A DNA stretch of 64,000 nucleotides from Bdellovibrionales bacterium (GTDB lineage: Bacteria; Bdellovibrionota; UBA1018), in contig JAEUWC010000030.1 of the NCBI GenBank assembly GCA_016786465.1, positions 62,001 to 126,000 on the forward strand, read 5' to 3'. Positions 42,745 through 50,247 of the stretch are shown piece by piece. Both the position numbers and the translations under genes were made by a program. Positions within the stretch are counted from its first letter, which is position 1. The number at the start of each line of letters is the position of its first letter. A model generated the notes under the pieces. That model was not told the DNA's origin. It made no database searches and worked only from the letters and a program-made list of their open reading frames with translations.

Positions 42745-44163
42745 ATGAAATCCCTTTTGTCGTTCGCACTTTTTTTCGCAGTACCTGGCGTCGTTCACGC
42801 GGATATTTTTCGCATTCTGGACAAGAACAACGACGCGGCTCAGGCACGGGTTGATCTAGTTCAGCAGGCAAGGGAAGAAATTCTGACTTCCTATTTTATC
42901 TATAACAACGATCGCGCCGGAAAATACGGTTTGGCCCTGCTTCGCCAGGCAAAGCGTCGCGGTGTGAAAAGAATTCGAGTGATCCTGGACGCGAACTTCA
43001 ACGAACTTGATCGTGGGATGCTGAAGCATCTGAAGGATGAAGGAATTGAAGTGAAGCTTTATCACCCAGGAATCTTTCCGGTTACGGGCGAAAAGCTGAT
43101 GAAGACGGCATACCGAATGGCGGACAAAGAATACCGCTTCGGAGACGAAACTTTACGTGCTGTCGAACGCATGGATAAACGAATGCACGACAAGCTTTTG
43201 ATTGTCGACGGCCATGATCAGGGATTTCTTTTGACCGGTGGTCGAAACATGAAAGGCGACTATTACGGCGCCTACGAGAAAAATTACGATGACCGCGACG
43301 TTTTGGTTCAGTCCGATACCGCAGTGCCAGATGCGCGTAGGTATTTCTTAGAGCTTTTCGAAAGCGACCACGTTGGAAGCACCCATTTTGCCAGAGCGGC
43401 GACCCCGGATGAAGTGAAACTTGCCAAACTTGAGTTGGACGTTTCGATGTTGGAAATGGCAGATCCAAAGTTCAATCCGCATTTCAAGCTAGATACCTGC
43501 AATGAAGTTCGCGCGAACGAAAAGCCCGTAAACACAGTCCATTTCATCCACAGTGAAATTTCTCCGGACGGAAAAGACATCAATACCAATGCGGTATCCA
43601 AAGAATTGATCAAGTTGGTGAGCAATGCCAAGGGCACGTTGTTGATTGAAACGCCTTATCTTTTGCCGACAGATACCTTTTACAAAGTGATCAGAAAAGC
43701 GATCGACGAAAAGGGACTTTATGTTCGTGTTCTGACCAATTCGCTGGGTTCAACCGACGGAGCCGAAGTCGCCGGAGCCTATTCGACCCACAAGCAAAGA
43801 TTGGTGAAAATGGGAATCGATCTTTGGGAATACCAAGGCCCGAACTATCTGCACGCAAAATCCGGAGTCATCGATAACCGCATTGCGATCATTGGAAGTT
43901 ACAACGTGGACCCCCGTTCAGCTTATCTGAACACGGAAGTCGCAGTTTATGTCGACGACCGGGCTAAGGGTGAAGAACTGCGTAAGTCCTTTGAAAGAAA
44001 CATTGGCGGAACTCGTTCCGTGCAAATTGGTCGAAACGGTGAACCTTTAACGCCTTACTTGCATGAACCTAGCCTTTTGGATCCGTCGGATTGGATCAAG
44101 CTTCTGCGCTATCATCTGTCCCGTAGTCTAGCGGATATCGACGTGTACTACGAACGACTGTAG
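42745..44163 (+). CDS. Exported phospholipase D-like protein (cardiolipin-synthase type)
   Basis: 472 residues from ATG at 42745, chosen because it opens a signal peptide (MKSLLSFALFFAVPGVVHA). Two HKD motifs form the catalytic pair: MHDKLLIVDG (about residue 150) and LHAKSGVIDN (about residue 370), each with following N or S-rich loops (GGRNMKGDYYG, GSYNVDPRS). The layout is that of cardiolipin synthases and PLD hydrolases, but without their N-terminal membrane helices and with export to the periplasm. It may transfer or hydrolyse phosphatidyl groups of its own or another cell's lipids. Confidence 0.85.
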   Translation: MKSLLSFALFFAVPGVVHADIFRILDKNNDAAQARVDLVQQAREEILTSYFIYNNDRAGKYGLALLRQAKRRGVKRIRVILDANFNELDRGMLKHLKDEGIEVKLYHPGIFPVTGEKLMKTAYRMADKEYRFGDETLRAVERMDKRMHDKLLIVDGHDQGFLLTGGRNMKGDYYGAYEKNYDDRDVLVQSDTAVPDARRYFLELFESDHVGSTHFARAATPDEVKLAKLELDVSMLEMADPKFNPHFKLDTCNEVRANEKPVNTVHFIHSEISPDGKDINTNAVSKELIKLVSNAKGTLLIETPYLLPTDTFYKVIRKAIDEKGLYVRVLTNSLGSTDGAEVAGAYSTHKQRLVKMGIDLWEYQGPNYLHAKSGVIDNRIAIIGSYNVDPRSAYLNTEVAVYVDDRAKGEELRKSFERNIGGTRSVQIGRNGEPLTPYLHEPSLLDPSDWIKLLRYHLSRSLADIDVYYERL

Positions 44164-44166
44164 TCG

Positions 44167-44919
44167 CTAGTGTTTGCCCGTTTTCATTGCGTCGCTTTTC
44201 AGTAAAGTCTTTGCCAGGCTTTTTGGAATCAGGCTTAGGAAAGTCGAAATGATTTTCATGGGCAGTGGAAAAAGGAATCGCCCAGACCCGCGCTCGATGT
44301 ACTTCATCATCTGGGTCACTGCTTGATCGATCGTCATCCGAAAGGGCATGGGGTGGTCATTTCCCCGGGTCAGCGGCGTATCGATGAAGCCCGGCGCCAG
44401 TGTAGTCACCTTTATCCCATACTGAGCTAGGTCCACTTCCAATGAATCGCAAAGGGAAAGCACCGCGGCTTTGGATGCGCAGTAAATCGACATTCCCGGA
44501 AGACCGCCGATGGTTCCCGCGATCGAACTTAAGGCGACCAGCTGACCGGATTTCTGCTTCACCATGATTTCTATCGCAGGTCCAAAGGTATTCAAAACGC
44601 CGTTCACGTTTACGTTGATGACTTTGTTTCCGTGAACGAAGTCGGGAATCTTTGCTTTGGGGTGGTTGATTCCTGCGTTTGCGATGACTAAGTCCAGACT
44701 TCCCGCTTGTGCGGCGAACGTACGGATGGAATCAGCCATTTTTGCAGCGTCGGTCACGTCCACGCTAAAGTACGTAACGCCTGCGGGAATTTTTCCTTCT
44801 ACTTGGGCGGCTGATTCGAATGAACAAACGGCCACCTTCCATCCTGCATTTACGTAACGAGTCGCGAACTCAAGTCCGATACCTGAAGTTCCACCCGTGA
44901 TGAAGGCCGAGCGGGTCAT
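44167..44919 (-). CDS. Short-chain dehydrogenase/reductase
   Basis: 250 residues, classical SDR: FITGGTSGIGLEFA (cofactor loop), VIANAGINHP (NAG), ALSSIAG and YCASKAAVLSL (YxxxK). The C-terminus has LTRGNDHPMPF and a hydrophobic/basic tail, as in the envelope-lipid SDRs. Substrate unknown. ATG overlaps the upstream gene's stop by 4 nt, so it is translated with the exported protein of unknown function. Confidence 0.87.
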   Translation of the reverse strand: MTRSAFITGGTSGIGLEFATRYVNAGWKVAVCSFESAAQVEGKIPAGVTYFSVDVTDAAKMADSIRTFAAQAGSLDLVIANAGINHPKAKIPDFVHGNKVINVNVNGVLNTFGPAIEIMVKQKSGQLVALSSIAGTIGGLPGMSIYCASKAAVLSLCDSLEVDLAQYGIKVTTLAPGFIDTPLTRGNDHPMPFRMTIDQAVTQMMKYIERGSGRFLFPLPMKIISTFLSLIPKSLAKTLLKSDAMKTGKH

Positions 44920-46181
44920 TTCTTCTTCTTGATCATTGAATCGATTTTGGCTGCGTCGTCTCGCATGGTCTGCAAGAATTCGACGACGGTTTTCACTAGG
45001 TCATCAGCGACTGCACGAACTTTGTCCTGACCATAGGGGTTGTTGATAAAAAGCATCAAGCCGTGAAAAAGGTCAGTATCCTTCTTGGCGCGGATCATGT
45101 CGGCGAATCGCTGGGTCAGATCCGGGTGCAGCTTCCACATCGCTTTTGAAATTTCAGTTTGAAGTTTCATGCGATCTTTTCGGCCCACGCCCAGGCCGCT
45201 TCGTCCGCTAGGTCCGACCGCATAAAAGTCATTGGGAATACCATTCACATACTGGCCGTCTGCGATAATTTTTCCGGTGTTTACCGTATAGGCCGACATC
45301 ATCGTCGTTTCAGCCAGGTCGTTTTCCCAAGGGTGACTTCGCATATCGCCCATGATGTGGCGATCCTGTTCTGCCGTGTAGACCGCGATCAGATCGGTCA
45401 TAACGGTTTGTCCCGAATTCGATAGTTTCGTGTAATTCGAAGTATCGCAGTTGGTCAGGACGTTGAAAAAGATCTTAAAGAAAGTCGAAGTGTCGGCATT
45501 GTCCTTCAGGTACGCAGTCAGTTCTTTCAGATAATAGTTGTCCGATACGTCCAAAGCATTGTGATCAAAACTGGCCCCGAAGCTGCGCCCTGACTTTTCG
45601 TCACCGGCGTCTTCGCCCGACTTGTAACCAAAGTTGTAATAGTAGTTCGTAGAATTGATGTGAACCACCGTGCCGGCGCCACTGCCCATGGCAATCAGGG
45701 GCCCTACGATCAATGGCGCCAAGCCGCCTTTGCTTCTATCTTTCAGCAGGCCGGTCATTTTGGTGCGAATCATCGCGGTCAATTCGCCCGGGGTGACTAG
45801 CTTCCCCTTAACCTTGTCGACTAAATCGGCTAGGCCTTGTTCGCCTCGAGCAAAAAGTCGAACGATCTTCTTGTAAACATCATCATCAAAGTTTTTTGCC
45901 GCCTTGAGAATCGTGTCGTGATCCGCGATTTTGAACTTTGAACTGTAATCTTGATCCAGGGACGCCTTGACCCCCGACGAATCGGTCATGAATTCGTAAA
46001 AGGTGCTGCCTTTGAAATCGTCGATTTGAAGCGATTCCTTCATGCTCAGTGCAACGGGGCATGCATCTTTAGGTCTTGCGCTTCGCGACTTTTTTTCGAC
46101 CGAATAGGCAGTGGTTGAAAATAAGGCCAGCGAAACCAAGGCAGAAGCTGCGACCGAAAAACCCAAGTTCATTTTTTTCAT
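44916..46181 (-). CDS. Exported protein of unknown function, 421 residues
   Basis: Signal peptide (MNLGFSVAASALVSLALFS, ending about TTAYS). A Lys/Arg-rich linker is followed by a mostly helical region: DHDTILKAAKNFDDDVYKKI and an amphipathic or membrane-like LAPLIVGPLIAMGSGAGTVV near residue 155. Further on are HINSTNYYYNFGY, HIMGDMRSHPWENDLAETTM, an Asn/Gly/Tyr-rich stretch and a charged C-terminal helix ending in poly-Lys. Two cysteines only. No family recognised. Co-transcribed with the SDR. Confidence 0.7.
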   Translation of the reverse strand: MKKMNLGFSVAASALVSLALFSTTAYSVEKKSRSARPKDACPVALSMKESLQIDDFKGSTFYEFMTDSSGVKASLDQDYSSKFKIADHDTILKAAKNFDDDVYKKIVRLFARGEQGLADLVDKVKGKLVTPGELTAMIRTKMTGLLKDRSKGGLAPLIVGPLIAMGSGAGTVVHINSTNYYYNFGYKSGEDAGDEKSGRSFGASFDHNALDVSDNYYLKELTAYLKDNADTSTFFKIFFNVLTNCDTSNYTKLSNSGQTVMTDLIAVYTAEQDRHIMGDMRSHPWENDLAETTMMSAYTVNTGKIIADGQYVNGIPNDFYAVGPSGRSGLGVGRKDRMKLQTEISKAMWKLHPDLTQRFADMIRAKKDTDLFHGLMLFINNPYGQDKVRAVADDLVKTVVEFLQTMRDDAAKIDSMIKKKK

Positions 46182-46243
46182 GAAATCGTCCCCTAGAAAT
46201 TACTTCTTATTCTAGCGGTCGCCGGTTTCTGTTGGGAACAAAA

Positions 46244-46834
46244 TTAATCGCGCCAGTAGTGACAGGTGTAGCCGTTTGGATTCTTAACCAGATAGTCCTG
46301 ATGATATTCTTCAGCGCGATAAAAGGGCTTTGCCTTTGAAATCTCGGTAATCACTGGGTTCTTCCATTTGCCGCTTTTTGAAACTTCGTTGCGCACTTCT
46401 TCAGCGATCTTCTTTTGTTCTTCATCTTGATAAAAGATCACGCTTCGATACTGCGTTCCTCGGTCATTTCCTTGACGGTTCAAAGTCGTCGGGTCGTGCA
46501 AGCGAAAGAAAAGTCGAAGCAAGTCGGCGTACTTCAATATTTTTGGATCAAAGACTACGCGAACGACTTCTGCGTGTCCGGTGGTCCCGGTCTTCACATC
46601 ATTATAGGTGGGGTCTTTTGATTCTCCGCCGCTGTAACCGACATCGATTTCAGTGACGCCTTTCTGTGTTCGAAGCAGTTCTTCAACGCCCCAAAAACAA
46701 CCGCCCCCCAAGATTGCGGTCGACGTTTGAACGGATGCTTTCTTTTCGGTCATGGGTTTTCCTTTCTTGGCCTGGCCAGCGACCGCCAATTGACCCAGCG
46801 ACAAAAATAAGGCCAGTAAGATTCGTTTCTTCAT
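46244..46834 (-). CDS. msrA: Peptide methionine sulfoxide reductase A, exported
   Basis: 196 residues. Active-site loop ILGGGCFWGVEELL with the catalytic Cys, then VGYSGGESKDPTY, TGHAEVVRV, FFRLHDPTTLNRQGNDRGTQ and YHQDYLVKNP. The N-terminus RILLALFLSLGQLAVAGQ is a signal peptide, so the enzyme should repair oxidised methionine in the periplasm. ATG shares one base with the stop of the upstream lipoprotein (TAATG), showing coupling. Confidence 0.94.
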   Translation of the reverse strand: MKKRILLALFLSLGQLAVAGQAKKGKPMTEKKASVQTSTAILGGGCFWGVEELLRTQKGVTEIDVGYSGGESKDPTYNDVKTGTTGHAEVVRVVFDPKILKYADLLRLFFRLHDPTTLNRQGNDRGTQYRSVIFYQDEEQKKIAEEVRNEVSKSGKWKNPVITEISKAKPFYRAEEYHQDYLVKNPNGYTCHYWRD

Positions 46835-47502
46835 TATGGCTTTCTTCCAATTAAAAGTGCCGATGTCTTTCCGTCTTCGGCGGTCGGAGGGATTTCTTTT
46901 GCGACGATGACTTTAAATTCAGAAAACAAAGCGGGTAGTTCTCCGGGCTTCAAGTCTCCTAGCACGTCGTCTTGGCCTGGCTTAGCGATCGAATTGATAT
47001 AAAAGACGACACCGTTTTTCTTCAGTCCCTTTTTCACCTGTTCCACCAGGCGTGGGCGGAAGAAATCCAGCGCAATGATCGCATCGTATGCGCCGACTTC
47101 GAATTCGTATTGTTCCAGGTTGGCGTTGATTCCGGTGATTGAAACGCCGGCTGCGCGGGCTTGCCGGTAGGCCTTTTGGATAGCAGCATCGGAATAATCA
47201 ATTCCCCAAACTTTGAATCCCTGCTGCGCTAAGAAGATCGCATTTGTTCCGTCTTCTAGGGGGTAAAGCAGAACTTTCCCCTTGGGAAGCAGGTGAAGGT
47301 GACTTTTCAGCGAAGGTTCGGGATCAGATCCACGTTGGTACTTCTTTTCTTTATACTTCGCGTTCCAACTTTCGCGTTCTTCTTCGGTGTCGCTTCCGGT
47401 CAGTTCCTGAAAAACGCTGCGCGACGATGAAGCTGCCGTCTTGTTTTTATTGCAAGACATGCACAGGGCGGCAAAGATGGCGAAAAACAGGAACTGCTTC
47501 AT
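46834..47502 (-). CDS. Lipoprotein-anchored, TehB-like methyltransferase with altered SAM motif
   Basis: 222 residues. The lipobox FAALCMSC is at the N-terminus. The domain begins ESWNAKYKEKKYQRGSDPEP and HLHLLPKGKVLLYPLEDGTN, which fits TehB-type class I methyltransferases. Where active members have D-L-G-x-G-x-G this protein has Y-P-L-E-D-G-T; the following AIFLAQQGFKVWGIDYSDAA and YDAIIALDFF are conserved. SAM is not expected outside the cytoplasm, so the fold may bind another ligand or be non-catalytic. Coupled to exported MsrA. Confidence 0.78.
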   Translation of the reverse strand: MKQFLFFAIFAALCMSCNKNKTAASSSRSVFQELTGSDTEEERESWNAKYKEKKYQRGSDPEPSLKSHLHLLPKGKVLLYPLEDGTNAIFLAQQGFKVWGIDYSDAAIQKAYRQARAAGVSITGINANLEQYEFEVGAYDAIIALDFFRPRLVEQVKKGLKKNGVVFYINSIAKPGQDDVLGDLKPGELPALFSEFKVIVAKEIPPTAEDGKTSALLIGRKP

Positions 47503-47557
47503 TTCGACAGTCTATCCCCACGTGACAGTTTCGTCGAGTTCGGGTAGCCATTAAGTC

Positions 47558-48271
47558 ATGAAACCACACATCAAACTTTCACCGGACAAAAGATTTCAAC
47601 GCGCATTGGTTTGTGGGGCCCCGGAACGAGCGGAAAAGATCGCCGGCCGGTTAAAGAAGATGCAGGTCCTGGCAAAGAACCGCGAATACCATTCCTTCAT
47701 TGGCGAATACGACGGAAAAGAAGTCATGGTCGTTTCTCATGGCGTCGGCGCACCAGGCGCGGCGATCTGTTTTCAAGAATTGATTGATGTCGGGGTGAAG
47801 TCGATGGTTCGCTTGGGTACGGCCGGCGCTTTGCAAGACCATTTGGGAATCGGAAGCATCGTTTTGGCAGAAGGTGCGGTCCGCCGCGACGGTTTGACAG
47901 CGCAAATGCTTCCACAAGGATTTCCCGCAATCGCCCATCGACAGGCCTTATCCGAACTTGAAAAAAGCTTTGAACGCAGTGGCGTGAAAGCCCACACCGG
48001 ATTGGTCCTGACTGCAGACCTTTTTTATCCCGGCCTTCGGGACAACAAGCTGGCCTATTACGCAAAAGCAGGGGTCGCTGCGGTTGAAATGGAATGTTCA
48101 GCGCTTTTCATTCTGGGGCACCTGCGCGGGGTAAAGACCGGCGCAGCGCTGGTCTTGGATGGCAATCCCATGAAGTGGAAAGAAGGAAATTACGACCCCG
48201 CCGGAACCAAGATGGCGCAAGCGATGGATCAAGCCATCGATGCGACCTTGGCAGCGGTGGCCCGCCTTTAA
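47558..48271 (+). CDS. Nucleoside phosphorylase, uridine-phosphorylase-like
   Basis: 237 residues, PNP_UDP_1 fold: LVCGAPERAEKIAGRL, VVSHGVGAPGAAICFQELID, RLGTAGALQDHLGIGSIV, AVRRDG and VAAVEMECSALF (the catalytic and base-binding helix). Cleaves a nucleoside with phosphate in salvage in the cytoplasm. Uridine versus purine preference cannot be fixed by eye. It stands alone, followed by a hairpin oriented for the opposite gene. Confidence 0.88.
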   Translation: MKPHIKLSPDKRFQRALVCGAPERAEKIAGRLKKMQVLAKNREYHSFIGEYDGKEVMVVSHGVGAPGAAICFQELIDVGVKSMVRLGTAGALQDHLGIGSIVLAEGAVRRDGLTAQMLPQGFPAIAHRQALSELEKSFERSGVKAHTGLVLTADLFYPGLRDNKLAYYAKAGVAAVEMECSALFILGHLRGVKTGAALVLDGNPMKWKEGNYDPAGTKMAQAMDQAIDATLAAVARL

Positions 48272-48282
48272 AACTTTTGACG

Positions 48283-48316
48283 AAAAAAAAACCGGGGATC
48301 CTTTCGGAATCCCCGG
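48283..48316 (-). terminator. Rho-independent terminator for the minus-strand secreted-protein gene
   Basis: CCGGGGAT/ATCCCCGG stem with a short loop, preceded on the plus strand by nine A's. Read from the minus strand this is stem-loop then T-run, ending transcription of the following gene. The stem might also slow the plus-strand phosphorylase transcript. Confidence 0.75.
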
Positions 48317-48343
48317 CATCGATCTAACTAGACTGAAGTCGAC

Positions 48344-49081
48344 TTAGTTCGTCTTCTTGCCATCCTTTGCAGGGGCAGTTGGCTTGTCGCCGTGAGGGAA
48401 CTTGTCGATGCCCGCCTTCAATTTGGCGCGCTTCATTTCCAAGGCTTTCTTTTCGTCGGCGTTCTTCTTTTCGTTCGCAGCGATCGTGCGGACGTTATCG
48501 CCCACGTACTTTTCTAGCCTTTCAAGTTCGGCTGCGACTTTTTCAGACGTGATCGAAAAGTCCCCGATCGTTTCTTTCAGAATCACGCGTTCGTTGTCAG
48601 TTCCGCAGACTTCTTTTGCGTCAGCGTAACAATCGGTGATCAAAGCGATTGAAATCTGAGCAGGCGTTTTTTCTTCGTTCGTAAAGCGCGAGAAGTGAAC
48701 GACCATCTTGACGTCTTTCACGCCGTCGATTTTACGAATCTTGTCGGCAACTGCGTTCACGCGAGAAGATTCTGGGATTTCGTTCAGTAGCTTTGAAGTC
48801 AGGCTTTCTTGTGAAGGCGGAAGCGTTTCGATCAATTTCAGAATTTCAGTTTTGTCTTCGCCGCCGGGCTTTGAAGTCACCAAAAGGCGGTCTGGCGAAG
48901 TGCGGGCCCACAGAAGGACAGGGCGAATGCCTTTCGCCGGCGGAAGCGAATCCGCGTAGGGGTCAAAAAAGTTTGGAGCAACGGTTTGGCTCTTTACTGT
49001 CGGAGCCGCACTGGTTTGAGCGAACGAAACGCTCGAGGTTGCAAACGCAATCAAAGAAACGAAAACAAAGCTGATACGCAT
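48344..49081 (-). CDS. Secreted coiled-coil protein of unknown function
   Basis: 245 residues. Signal peptide ISFVFVSLIAFATSSVSFAQ. A Pro/Ala spacer, the stretch GIRPVLLWARTSPDRLLVTS, and a globular part with KMVVHFSRFTNEEKTPAQIS and CYADAKEVCGTD (Cys pair). Then a charged helix rich in Lys/Glu/Ala (KVAAELERLEKYVGDNV, EKKNADEKKALEMKR) and a Lys-rich tail. No family recognised. It ends just before an intrinsic terminator. Confidence 0.7.
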   Translation of the reverse strand: MRISFVFVSLIAFATSSVSFAQTSAAPTVKSQTVAPNFFDPYADSLPPAKGIRPVLLWARTSPDRLLVTSKPGGEDKTEILKLIETLPPSQESLTSKLLNEIPESSRVNAVADKIRKIDGVKDVKMVVHFSRFTNEEKTPAQISIALITDCYADAKEVCGTDNERVILKETIGDFSITSEKVAAELERLEKYVGDNVRTIAANEKKNADEKKALEMKRAKLKAGIDKFPHGDKPTAPAKDGKKTN

Positions 49082-49248
49082 GAGATGAAGCCTCCTGGCC
49101 TAGATAGATTGATCCCTAAAGTCTACACGGCCCGAATGACTGAATAAAACACAAATTTTCGGAGCTATGCGGCGAAAGGCAGCGTCGAATATTTGCCGCT
49201 GGAACTGGCGTTCAAGGTGATTCATCATTTTCGACTGGGCTTCCATTC

Positions 49249-50247
49249 ATGAACTTCGGGTCAACGCACCTCGCATCGCCTTTATTCTTGGTTTTACTGA
49301 CATTGGTCCCGCTTTTGTTTAAGTGGTGGGTTTCCAGGAACCAGCCCGCCCGGGTGATTTTTCCGATCAAGACTGATCAAGACGCGAGAAGAATCAGCCC
49401 GGTTCGGATTCTATTTTTCCTAAAAATCGCAGCTTGGGCGTGTTTTGTTTTCGCTTTGGCGCGTCCGCAACAAAGCTTTCGCATGACGGAAAGGTCCACC
49501 ACTGGAATCGACATCGTCCTGGTCATGGACGTGTCCGCCAGCATGAACATCGAAGATCTGAATGAAAGACCGCGCTTCGACGTTGCAAAAGAAGTGATGG
49601 AAAGCTTCGTGCGCGGACGTTCATCCGATCGAATCGGATTTGTGATTTTTAGCGGCGAGCCCATCACGATGGCACCCTTGACCCTGGACTATGGATTGGT
49701 TCTGCGTGCCATCCGAGAATCAAAAAGCGGAGTCTTGAAAGACGGCACTGGAATCGGAGATGGACTTTCGCTGGCCGTGAATCGACTTCGAGATTCAAAG
49801 GCAAAAAGCCGAGTCATTATTCTTCTGACGGACGGAGACAATAACGTCGGCCAAGTGGATCCAGCCACCGCCGGAGAACTTGCCGCGGGTTACGGAATTC
49901 GGGTTTATACGATCGCAATCGGACGCGAAGGGCGAGTGCGTCTTCCGATTCGAAGGCAGGGCGCCTTTGGAAACACGGTGACGACTTATCAGTGGTTTGA
50001 AAACGCACTGAATCCTGAACTTTTACAGCACATCGCGAAGCTGACCGAAGGGCGCTTTTATCGCGTTCAAGACCCCGACACTTTGGACCGCGTTTATAAA
50101 GAAATCGATCAGCTTGAAAAAACCGAAGTGAAGGCCAACGAAAAGGTTCGTTATGACGAACAATTTCAGAAGCCGTTGAAGCTGGGAATTTTTTTAGCCT
50201 TGGCCGAAAAAGTGGTTTCTAACTTCTGGTGGAGGATCTTGCCCTAA
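49249..50247 (+). CDS. batA: BatA-like von Willebrand A membrane protein
   Basis: 332 residues. Two N-terminal helices (FLVLLTLVPLLFKWWV, FLKIAAWACFVFALA) are followed by a VWA domain with MIDAS LVMDVSASMNI, IGFVIFSGE, TGIGDGLSLA and LLTDGDNNVG, and a C-terminal helix near FLALAEKVVSN. This is the BatA arrangement of the aerotolerance operon. There is no clear ribosome site; ATG overlaps the stop of a 30-codon stretch. The next gene starts in a TAATG. Confidence 0.85.
   Translation: MNFGSTHLASPLFLVLLTLVPLLFKWWVSRNQPARVIFPIKTDQDARRISPVRILFFLKIAAWACFVFALARPQQSFRMTERSTTGIDIVLVMDVSASMNIEDLNERPRFDVAKEVMESFVRGRSSDRIGFVIFSGEPITMAPLTLDYGLVLRAIRESKSGVLKDGTGIGDGLSLAVNRLRDSKAKSRVIILLTDGDNNVGQVDPATAGELAAGYGIRVYTIAIGREGRVRLPIRRQGAFGNTVTTYQWFENALNPELLQHIAKLTEGRFYRVQDPDTLDRVYKEIDQLEKTEVKANEKVRYDEQFQKPLKLGIFLALAEKVVSNFWWRILP

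Noticed and set aside
49140-49252. Short stop-free stretch before BatA ending in an ATGA with it
   Set aside because: Only about 30 codons, no ATG, preceded by an in-frame stop; kept only as a note on translational coupling.
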